Made by a program: the position numbers and the translations under genes. The notes below the pieces were generated by a model. That model was not told the origin of the DNA. It saw only the letters and a list, made by a program, of their open reading frames with translations, and did not search any database. From contig CAYOUD010000056.1 in assembly GCA_964407055.1 (NCBI GenBank), positions 1 to 14,868 of the forward strand: a stretch of DNA of 14,868 nucleotides, written 5' to 3'. The first letter of the stretch is position 1, and each line of letters begins with the position of its first letter. The DNA is from JAQIBY01 sp964407055 (GTDB taxonomy: Bacteria; Bacteroidota; Bacteroidia; Bacteroidales; ML635J-15). Positions 5,640 to 11,988 of the stretch are shown here, one piece after another.

Positions 5640-7634
5640 TCAAAACTTTAGGGATAAAATGAACATATAATTTCGTTCTGGCATTGGGCGATAAAGTATG
5701 GAATGATAGGTTTCGTTGAACAGATTATAGATTTTTATTTCTGCGGATACTGAAATTTTCTCAAAATTCTGATGTTTCCCGATTCCCAGGTCATTCATGA
5801 AATACGGATACAGCCAATCTCGTTTGCTGATATCGTTTGTAGATGTTGTAAATCGCTCGCTGTATGCATTATGCTGCCATGATATTGAAAACCCTTTGTA
5901 TTCGAGTTGTGCAAACAAATTTCCAGAATGCACCGGTATGTAAACAAGCTGTTTCCCGAAGGTTTCACTGCCCCAGATTTCCGAATCTCCGTAATTTAAC
6001 GCTTTTGTCAGTGCATAATTTCCTGAAATATGATAAGTGATTGCGCCCAATTTTCCTTGAACGCTTGCACTTGCTTCTATCCCTTTGGATATCACCCGAC
6101 TGACATTTTTTGCTGTCCAATATCCTTGATAAGACGGAACCCATAAAATCCAGTTTTCGATATCGGAATAGTAAGCTGTGATTTCTGTGAAAATGACGGT
6201 TTTTGCTAATTTTTTCTGATAAGTAATACCTGATTCAGCACTAAATCCTGATTCGGGTTGTAGTTCCGGATTGCCACCAGGATGCCAGTAAAGATCGTTT
6301 AAGCTAGGTTGATGATAATTTTGGGAAATATTTACTTTTAATATCAGATTTTCTTGCTTAATTGGCTTAAAGTCAATGCCAAACCAGGGCGTGATTTGTT
6401 GCAATTTACCGCCTATCATGGATTCTCTGACTTGAAGCGCAAGATTCAGAGATTCCCCGCACTGCTTAGAAAGACTTGCAAAGAGAGAGATTTCGCTGCG
6501 TTGTGCTTCGTATCCGAGTTGTGTGACGGTGTCCTTGCTTTTTACACGATGAAAATCACCGTTTAATTTCCCGATAAGCATAAATTTTCCGGCAAAATCA
6601 TGCGAATATTCCAGTGTATTGTAATTGCTCAGGAAGTGGCTCTCGGTAAAAATTGCAGGAATTTCTCCCAGTCCGCTGACGAAATTCATTTGTTGATATT
6701 GGCTATTTTGATTTGCAATGCCTGAGTTGAAATTTATCTTTGAACTTTTTCTGTAATGATCCCAACTGAAAACAATTTTGTGGTCAGTAAGCTTTTGTAA
6801 ATTTCGGTTTGAGTTATCAGGACCCTCGTAGCTTGTTGCTTGTGGGATCGTTCGTTCAGTACTTTGCCCCCAGTATTTTAAAGATAAAACATGTGATGTT
6901 GCCGGGCGAAAATAAATTTCTTGTAGAATGCCATATTTCCCATAGGCTGCATTATTATTAGTATCTGTCGGATGATAAATAGCTCCGGTTTCGGGATGTA
7001 TTTCTGCAATTCCACGATTAATAAACGGATAATCATTTTCAGATTGATTGTTGTAAATCCGGCTTCTGATCTGTAGCTTTTTGTTGCCGTAGCTGATGTC
7101 TGCAAATTCATCGTGGGTGTGAAACGAGCCGATGGCTTGTGTGAATCCAAAATTCCAGCCATTTGTCCATTTGCTTTGATTGTCTAATAAAATGGCGCCA
7201 CCCAATCCTCCTCCGGATTCAGACAAGGATGCATTTCCGTATTTCAAGCTGATGTTGTCCGTAATATATACCGGAATCAGGGAAAAATCGGCGGTTCCTG
7301 TCATTGGATTACTGATTTTTATTCCATTCCAGCTAACTTGGGTGTGAGAGCTGGCAGCGCCCCGAAATGACACTGTTGCAAGTGCACCTCGACCGTTGTT
7401 TTTAATGAAGACGGATGAGTTTTCGGATAAAACATCAGAAATAGAGCGATTTATTTTATTTTGTAGAATCGATGTATCGATTTTTTGTGATTTGCCTCCT
7501 GCGTTTTCAGGAATAAATATCCGATTGGCAGAAATCGTAACCTGATCGATGTGAAAAACCGTATCTTCAAGACATTGTGCCAAAATTTCAATTGGCATTA
7601 ATAGGGTTAATATGACAAAAAATTGCCGAATCAT
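5640..7634 (-). CDS. btuB: BtuB-like TonB-dependent receptor for cobalamin
   Basis: A 664-residue outer membrane receptor, the usual size of BtuB-type transporters and far shorter than SusC proteins; it lacks the SusC N-terminal carboxypeptidase-like domain. A signal peptide (about 1-20, ending ILAQ) is followed by a possible TonB box around VFHIDQVTISANR (26-38), a plug domain with SDVLSENSSVFIKNNGRG and VSFRGAASSHTQVSWNGI (to about 150), and a barrel of aromatic-rich strands ending with FILSLKF, the terminal Phe typical of outer membrane proteins. It would import cobalamin using TonB-ExbBD energy. The start ATG overlaps the upstream stop by 4 nt (ATGA), and the BtuG-like gene follows after 1 nt. 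The cobalamin riboswitch upstream of the operon is the main support for the substrate. Confidence 0.88.
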   Translation of the reverse strand: MIRQFFVILTLLMPIEILAQCLEDTVFHIDQVTISANRIFIPENAGGKSQKIDTSILQNKINRSISDVLSENSSVFIKNNGRGALATVSFRGAASSHTQVSWNGIKISNPMTGTADFSLIPVYITDNISLKYGNASLSESGGGLGGAILLDNQSKWTNGWNFGFTQAIGSFHTHDEFADISYGNKKLQIRSRIYNNQSENDYPFINRGIAEIHPETGAIYHPTDTNNNAAYGKYGILQEIYFRPATSHVLSLKYWGQSTERTIPQATSYEGPDNSNRNLQKLTDHKIVFSWDHYRKSSKINFNSGIANQNSQYQQMNFVSGLGEIPAIFTESHFLSNYNTLEYSHDFAGKFMLIGKLNGDFHRVKSKDTVTQLGYEAQRSEISLFASLSKQCGESLNLALQVRESMIGGKLQQITPWFGIDFKPIKQENLILKVNISQNYHQPSLNDLYWHPGGNPELQPESGFSAESGITYQKKLAKTVIFTEITAYYSDIENWILWVPSYQGYWTAKNVSRVISKGIEASASVQGKLGAITYHISGNYALTKALNYGDSEIWGSETFGKQLVYIPVHSGNLFAQLEYKGFSISWQHNAYSERFTTSTNDISKRDWLYPYFMNDLGIGKHQNFEKISVSAEIKIYNLFNETYHSILYRPMPERNYMFILSLKF

Positions 7635-9040
7635 TGGTTGATGATGAAAGTAACTGTTTTGGAAACTCCTGCTTTGCTAAGTGTTAGCAAATACAGCCCG
7701 TTTGCAAAATCCGAGACATCGATGCGATTATTTTCCTGATAATGATTCATTTGCATCACAGATTTTCCAGTGCCGTCAAAAATTCGTAAATCCACATTGT
7801 TGATTCCGTCAATCTGCAGATAATTTTGAGCCGGAGAGGGGTAAATCGAAATTTTCGGGAAACTGTTTGTCGAAATACGGTTATTCAAATCGACATAGAC
7901 GGTTTGCGTGTGAGAAATCTCCGGATTATCCGTTAAGGAAATTGTGATTTCGAGTGTTCCGCTGGTTTGTAAATTCATCAAATTATTTACATCTATTTCT
8001 GCATTTTGCATGGATAAATCCCAATCAAATGCTAATGTTTGAGTTTTCCGTCCCATATGAAAGCAGAGCGGATTAAGTTGGATCGTTTCCGTGCGAATTG
8101 TGTCCGGTAGTGTTTCAAACCAAACCAAATCGGTTTCTCCTGGAATTGTATTGTCGGGGGAAACCACACAGGCTCCGGTAATTTCCGTTGACAGTTCTCC
8201 CAGCCATCCGGCATCATTCTGCATGGCATTTTGTACTTTAATAAAATGAATTTCATCCAAATCAAAATAGTTGCCGTCTGAATCCACTGCCCAAGAAATG
8301 TCAAATCCGTCTCCACCTGAATTTTCAATGCTTTCTGTGTAGGGATTGTCGGGAACTGTCCATGGTGCAGTGCCTCGCGGCGTATTGTCTGCATATCCGA
8401 AAGCCCGTCGGTACGATTTTACATTGGCAGCATTTGATTTATCGATATCCCCTTTGATATAACTGCCACCAAGTATGTAGTTTTGAGGAGTGACACGAGG
8501 GAATGAATCTTGATTTGGATAATAATTTTGCGTGTGAAAACTATTTGCTGCAATAACGCCTGTATTCTCCTGATTATCTGACCAAGGGATGTCAGCACCT
8601 GCTTCCTCCGGATTAATATAATTCACTTCGTAATAATGGATAGATGTTTCGAAAAAATAATCGCTTCCCGCCAACTCATACCAATTGTCATCGGGAATTC
8701 CGTTTTCATTTTCATCTTTCATGACATAAACAACTGCTGCTTCGGAAAAATCGGGGAGGGCATTGCTGAAAATGGTAAAATCGATTCCAAATGGATTGTC
8801 GGGATAATTTTGCACGGGATTTTCGAATGTAAAAATTACATATCCGCCGAAAGCGCCGAGATTCAGGTTTCCTTCAATGCCTCCGATCAGTGAGTTTGCC
8901 GATGCAGGTATTCCCCAAGGCGCCGTATTGATATACTGTCCCGGTGCGGGCACATATTCAACCACATTTGAAATGTATTGTGCTTTTGCTGCTGTCCAAA
9001 GGACGCAAATCACCAAAAAACTGAAAATTATTCTTTTCAT
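7631..9040 (-). CDS. T9SS-sorted cell surface protein of the B12 operon
   Basis: A 469-residue secreted protein. The signal peptide is about 1-20 (ending AAKAQ). The N-terminal domain (about 21-300) has YVPAPGQYIN, LGAFGGYVIFTFENP, a calcium-loop-like DENENGIPDDNWYELAGSDY, GGDGFDISWAVDSDGN and GWLGELSTEITGA. I recall this segment order from surface proteins encoded in Bacteroides cobalamin loci, but cannot search to confirm it. A beta-rich linker (about 300-395) is followed by a type A T9SS sorting domain (about 396-469): IYPSPAQNYLQI, LRIFDGTGKSV, SDFANGLYLLTL and KTVTFIINQ. It is therefore exported by the type IX system and fixed to the surface, not lipidated at its N-terminus. It is the first gene after the riboswitch and overlaps btuB by 4 nt. 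The likely role is B12 or corrinoid capture together with BtuB and BtuG. No ribosome binding site is visible, as is common here. Confidence 0.8.
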   Translation of the reverse strand: MKRIIFSFLVICVLWTAAKAQYISNVVEYVPAPGQYINTAPWGIPASANSLIGGIEGNLNLGAFGGYVIFTFENPVQNYPDNPFGIDFTIFSNALPDFSEAAVVYVMKDENENGIPDDNWYELAGSDYFFETSIHYYEVNYINPEEAGADIPWSDNQENTGVIAANSFHTQNYYPNQDSFPRVTPQNYILGGSYIKGDIDKSNAANVKSYRRAFGYADNTPRGTAPWTVPDNPYTESIENSGGDGFDISWAVDSDGNYFDLDEIHFIKVQNAMQNDAGWLGELSTEITGACVVSPDNTIPGETDLVWFETLPDTIRTETIQLNPLCFHMGRKTQTLAFDWDLSMQNAEIDVNNLMNLQTSGTLEITISLTDNPEISHTQTVYVDLNNRISTNSFPKISIYPSPAQNYLQIDGINNVDLRIFDGTGKSVMQMNHYQENNRIDVSDFANGLYLLTLSKAGVSKTVTFIINQ

Positions 9041-9041
9041 A

Positions 9042-9070
9042 GCTGCAATTTTTAGTTCAGATTTTGCAGC
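9042..9070 (-). promoter_or_regulatory. Hairpin at the first start codon, candidate riboswitch expression platform
   Basis: On the minus strand GCTGCAA (9070-9064) and TTGCAGC (9048-9042) form a perfect 7-bp stem with a 15-nt loop, ending one base before the ATG at 9040. Folding would shield the initiation region. A CAGCTG just after the riboswitch core (near 9096-9101) could pair with the same CAGCT, giving a rival fold. The pairing is seen; the switching is inferred. Confidence 0.5.
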
Positions 9071-9104
9071 GAGGGATTCCTGATGATGAATCGTACAGCT
9101 GATA

Positions 9105-9285
9105 TGTACCCGTTCTCCGCAGGCTACAAAATCTATGGCATATGGCAGGTCTTCTGACTTGTCCCTTTTGTTGCCTTCCCAACCGCCGGTTGGCGATCAG
9201 TGGCGAAGTGTAACAAAAGTCCGGTAAAGGACCGGGACTTACAGCAGCGGGAACTGTTACCGATTTTCACGGTATTCCCTTTTAA
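9105..9285 (-). promoter_or_regulatory. Cobalamin (AdoCbl-type) riboswitch
   Basis: On the minus strand the conserved blocks occur in the right order: GGGAATACCGTGAAAATCGG (core 9261-9280), CCGCTGCTGTAAG (9252-9237), the B12 box GTCAGAAGACCTGCC (9158-9144) and GCCTGCGG (9124-9117). It precedes a B12-uptake operon, and high cobalamin should shut the operon down. Outer limits are approximate because the closing P1 stem was not resolved. Confidence 0.93.
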
Positions 9286-9289
9286 TACA

Positions 9290-9334
9290 AATTGTGTTTC
9301 AGAATGATTGAAAATAAATTCTGAAACTACAATT
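9290..9334. repeat. Inverted repeat abutting the 5' end of the riboswitch
   Basis: AATTGTGTTTCAGAAT (9290-9305) pairs with ATTCTGAAACTACAATT (9318-9334) over 16 bases with a single 1-nt bulge and a 12-nt loop. It lies directly upstream of the riboswitch in the operon's direction. There is no adjacent T-run on either side. It could be an operator, a leader hairpin or part of an extended P1. Confidence 0.55.
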
Positions 9335-9336
9335 GT

Positions 9337-9434
9337 TTATACCGATATTACAGCAAAAGAAGCATATCGAACGCAGTGAAAACATGCGACATTTTGATGT
9401 TTAATCGGTATAATTCAGGTTTGATAATCAAACC
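9337..9434. repeat. Further inverted repeats upstream of the B12 operon
   Basis: TTATACCGAT (9337-9346) and ATCGGTATAA (9404-9413) are perfect 10-bp inverted arms 57 nt apart. Next to them GGTTTGATAATCAAACC (9418-9434) is a perfect 17-nt odd palindrome of the shape of a protein operator. A possible minus-strand -7 box TAAATTTG lies at 9461-9454, but no matching -33 element was found. No gene is present in 9286-9508. Confidence 0.5.
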
Positions 9435-9508
9435 ATTGAAACCAATGCTGATGCAAATTTAATGATATTGTTGGATGTTTGCTCAGTGAAGCACGAAATT
9501 TTCAAAAA

Positions 9509-9540
9509 AATATCCTGCACGATTGCTCATACAGGATATT
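9509..9540 (-). terminator. Factor-independent terminator after the T9SS gene remnant
   Basis: On the minus strand AATATCCTG (9540-9532) and CAGGATATT (9517-9509) form a perfect 9-bp stem with a 14-nt loop, followed at once by further T residues (9508-9504). It lies about 33 nt after the stop of the remnant and would end transcripts running towards the B12 operon. Confidence 0.75.
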
Positions 9541-9572
9541 ATATTCAAATTTAAAATCTGTTATTTTTAAAT

Positions 9573-9941
9573 TTATTGTTTAATTATCTCATTGTTAAAT
9601 AGATGGCTGGCAGATTTTGTCCGTAAGAAATACATTCCGGGTTTTATTTGTTCTAAATTCATATCGAAATATTCCGGATTATGTGAGCGTTCAAATGTTT
9701 CTGTACGAACTAACTTGCCAAGTTCATCAAAAATTTCAAAAGTAATTTCTTCATCTAGGATATTTTCAGTAAATATCTTGATGTCATTTCGAAACGGATT
9801 TGGGAAAACTAGCACTCTTGCTTCACCATCTCGATGATCGTCACAGTTAATACTAACGGTTTTATAGCTTGTTTCTGTTCCGTCAAAATCCACTTGCTTT
9901 AGTCTGTAGAAATTATCTCCTGTAAATAAAGAATTATCTAA
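9573..9941 (-). pseudogene. C-terminal remnant of a T9SS-sorted protein
   Basis: The frame is open from just after a TAG at 9942-9944 to the TAA at 9573. It reads FTGDNFYRLKQVDFDGTE and then VFPNPFRNDIKIF, FEIFDELGKLVR, and PGMYFLRTKS, ending EIIKQ. The first string is the end of the domain that normally precedes a T9SS type A sorting domain (the YRLKQ-D-DG motif), and the rest is the sorting domain itself. There is no signal peptide and no start upstream of the conserved part except a GTG at 9893 that falls within it, so a large N-terminal portion is missing. The cut lies close to 9942, about 210 nt from a transposase gene, so loss by transposition or an associated deletion is the likely cause. 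The terminator at 9509-9540 is kept. As it stands it cannot be exported or act. Confidence 0.8.
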
Positions 9942-9944
9942 CTA

Positions 9945-10151
9945 GTGGCTGGTCGGAAACACCTCTATATTTGAATATTTAAATTTTAAGGTTTGATTTA
10001 TCCAAGAGCTTTCAATTTTTTCATTGAAAAATCTGTTTTTTATTGAATTATATTAAAATAATGGTAATCTGAAGTAATTTTCGATGCAACAGGACATACC
10101 TATCCCATTACAAGTTTGTTTTTAATTATTTCTGTTACATTTTGAAAATCG
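9945..10151. other. AT-rich gene-free stretch between the T9SS remnant and the transposase
   Basis: No open frame with recognisable protein content and no convincing terminal inverted repeat was found. This is where the left end of the insertion element should lie. Confidence 0.4.
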
Positions 10152-11111
10152 CTATTGGCTAGAGAGCTGCTCACCAATTTTGTGAAAATTATAAGCCAAA
10201 ACGCTCAAGGCGACATATCTTTTAAAGTTTTTTATTCCTTTATCTGGACAACGATTTAAACCATTGTGATTTAATTGATTGATGTTTGATTCAACAGTAC
10301 TATGAGCATTACGCAATTTTATGAATTTAGGATCATGTTCTCGCATGGTTTCTTGTTTGTTTCGCTTACCTTTTTTAGGCATAATAGTTTGTGGTATTAA
10401 TTGCTCTACAAAATCCTTATTTTCTTTGCTATAAAATCCTTTATCCAAACTTAAAGAGTCGATTCGTTTTGGGTATTTGTCTACCAGCGTACTTGTCAAA
10501 TCTTTGGTTAATAAAGCATCTGCCTGATGTTCTTGCACTTGATAGTGTACGATAAAGTTGAATTGATCTGTAGCTATCAACACATTATGACCTATTTCTA
10601 TAGGTTTGAATTGCTTGCCTTTACTCAACCACTCAGCATGAGTTTCGAAAATAGAAAATAGTTTTTCACCTGATGGTATTTTTTCTCCATTTAAAATTCT
10701 TCTTTCAACTAAATCAATGTGCTTTATTAGCATTTCATGGAAATATTTCAATTGAGTATGTTGGGTGAGCGATGCAATGCTTGTTAAACAACTAGATTGA
10801 CCGAGTGCTTGTACTACTTTTTCGCTTAAGCGATTACAAAGAGATAAATATTCACAAACGACCTGCTCTAATCGTTCTTCTTTATTTTTACCGCCTAGTG
10901 CTTTGGTTCGAGAACTGACTCTGAATATTTTCTTTATCTCACGCTTCCATGATTCAGATTTACGCCAACCTGCAATTTCTCCATTGTTGTAAAACCTCTG
11001 GCAAATGTCAATGCATTTTCGTGCTGAATCCCACAGTAAATTCATATCGGTTGGAAAATGCACATTGGCTCCAACTGGAAATGAATCTGCTTTTATTTGG
11101 AGGTGATCCAC
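10152..11111 (-). CDS. ISNCY-like transposase, catalytic part (second frame)
   Basis: A 319-residue frame that continues the first transposase frame after a -1 shift; the GTG at 11111 is the first possible start but probably is not used. It begins DHLQIKADSFPVGANVHFPT, a conserved ISNCY segment with the first catalytic Asp candidate (KADSF) and a second acidic site (FPTDMNLLWD). Further on are SLDKGFYSKEN (second Asp candidate) and AHSTVESNINQLNHNGLNRC (Glu candidate), giving a plausible DDE/RNase H-like set. The C-terminus VALSVLAYNFHKIGEQL is the usual end helix. No internal stop is present, so the catalytic half looks intact. It ends with TAG, which argues against TAG recoding in this genome. 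Without the N-terminal part (DNA binding) it would not transpose by itself, so frameshifted fusion or a disabled copy are the two options. Confidence 0.82.
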   Translation of the reverse strand: MDHLQIKADSFPVGANVHFPTDMNLLWDSARKCIDICQRFYNNGEIAGWRKSESWKREIKKIFRVSSRTKALGGKNKEERLEQVVCEYLSLCNRLSEKVVQALGQSSCLTSIASLTQHTQLKYFHEMLIKHIDLVERRILNGEKIPSGEKLFSIFETHAEWLSKGKQFKPIEIGHNVLIATDQFNFIVHYQVQEHQADALLTKDLTSTLVDKYPKRIDSLSLDKGFYSKENKDFVEQLIPQTIMPKKGKRNKQETMREHDPKFIKLRNAHSTVESNINQLNHNGLNRCPDKGIKNFKRYVALSVLAYNFHKIGEQLSSQ

Positions 11112-11572
11112 CTTCCCTTTTTTTTTAGTATTGAATGACCATAATCAATAACCAAATCATTTACAGCAGCAATGGTTGTTTCATTCAGTAATGCCAAATT
11201 ATCCTTAATTGTAGTCATTCCATATTCCTTCTTGTTTATGCTTAATTCCGTTTCTATACCCATAACCGTACGCATTGTTGTGTCGGAGTTTGCTAGATAA
11301 TGGATGCGATCATAATTGGCATTTAAACCTTGACGCATAACACCTAAAACAAGAATTTCCCATAGCCCCATACCTTTACGCCCCGATTTTTCTAATTTCT
11401 CTCTTTGAGGATTAATTTGCTCATTTAATAAAGAGAAAACCGAAGCGTGTAAATCAGGATTCATGAATATAGCCTGTAGACCTTTTAGTAATTTTGGTGC
11501 TTCATCCCTGCAATTTTTTGGAAATATAGCGGACTCTATTGGTAGTGTAAATAGGTCTGGTGTTTTTTTCAA
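11093..11572 (-). CDS. ISNCY-like transposase, N-terminal part (first frame)
   Basis: A 159-residue frame with the ISNCY N-terminal pattern: CRDEAPKLLKGLQAIFMNPD (21-40), then GRKGMGLWEILVLGVMRQGL (65-84), NYDRIHYLANSDTTMR (87-102) and MTTIKDNLALLNE (119-131). After HSILKKKG it leaves the family pattern and ends in RWITSK. A single -1 shift in the A-run restores the family reading (KKKGKVDHLQIKADSF). The start codon is TTG at 11572; the frame upstream contains no ATG before the stop at 11600-11602, so weak initiation is expected. This part would supply DNA binding and dimer contacts. The fused product would have about 470 residues, a normal length for the family. Confidence 0.8.
   Translation of the reverse strand: MKKTPDLFTLPIESAIFPKNCRDEAPKLLKGLQAIFMNPDLHASVFSLLNEQINPQREKLEKSGRKGMGLWEILVLGVMRQGLNANYDRIHYLANSDTTMRTVMGIETELSINKKEYGMTTIKDNLALLNETTIAAVNDLVIDYGHSILKKKGRWITSK
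11117..11126 (-). promoter_or_regulatory. Slippery A-run for -1 frameshifting in the transposase
   Basis: On the minus strand the run is A9 followed by GGG. In the phase of the first frame the codons are CTA AAA AAA AAG GGA, which contains A AAA AAG in the correct register for tandem -1 slippage, as in IS3-family elements and dnaX. A shift there leads into the second frame (GGG AAG GTG GAT). A one-base deletion in a former A10 run would look the same. Confidence 0.6.
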
Positions 11573-11962
11573 ATTTTGTACGCATAAGTGTCGAATGTTT
11601 TACGCAAAATACACCTACATGTCCAGTAAACACAGTAAATACTCGCTAATTTATTAACATATTCAAGTGAAATACTAACAGCAATAGATTGATAATAGTG
11701 AATTTGCTGATTTTCGACCATGCACTAACTACTTATCATTGCTGTCCAGTAGAGGCTATCCGTCTGATAGATAAAGCCTTATGTACTATTGGCAGAACGT
11801 CTCAAATATAAAATCCCCACTAAATATCGAATCCAAATAAATTCTATCTTTCAATTTTTAAATATAAGGCTAAATTTAGTACAAATAGAAATTTTTTTAT
11901 TGAAAACGAAATTTAGAATTTCTATAAATAATTGAGTGTCATGAATTGCTAAATTAATTGTT
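11573..11962. other. Gene-free stretch upstream of the transposase and the TMTC-like gene
   Basis: No gene is seen in these 390 bases. TGTCCAGTA occurs twice in direct order (11620-11628 and near 11743-11751), and CTATC/GATAG form a small 5-bp hairpin near 11756-11770. The right end of the insertion element should lie here but could not be fixed. Confidence 0.45.
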
Positions 11963-11970
11963 TATCTTTG
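11963..11970 (+). promoter_or_regulatory. Promoter -7 box of the TMTC-like gene
   Basis: TATCTTTG is an exact TAnnTTTG box. The nearest upstream TTG (11946-11948) gives a spacing of 14, shorter than ideal. Transcription would begin near 11976, which excludes the TTG at 11968 as start codon and supports the ATG at 11989. Confidence 0.6.
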
Positions 11971-11988
11971 TTTCAAAACAAGTCTTAT

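Larger units (their letters stand above)
10152..11572 (-). mobile_element. ISNCY-like insertion element (transposase region; ends not resolved)
   Basis: The span covers the two transposase frames only. The true ends should be in 9945-10151 on the left and 11573-11960 on the right, but I could not find a convincing pair of terminal inverted repeats or a target duplication. The element may be a decayed or end-truncated copy, and it is the likely cause of the loss of the 5' part of the T9SS gene to its left. Confidence 0.72.

Noticed and set aside
10152..11111. Second transposase frame as an independent gene starting at GTG 11111
   Set aside because: The start would fall directly in the middle of a conserved transposase segment, and the family pattern continues from the first frame.
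10091..11624. GGACAT at 10091-10096 and its reverse complement ATGTCC at 11619-11624 as ends of the insertion element
   Set aside because: Only six bases match and the similarity stops at once on both sides; no flanking target duplication was seen.
9945..11820. GTGG...TATATTTGA at the left (from 9945) and its reverse complement near 11800-11820 as terminal repeats
   Set aside because: The two parts have different spacing (about 11 nt) and the shared 9-mer is AT-rich, so chance is likely.
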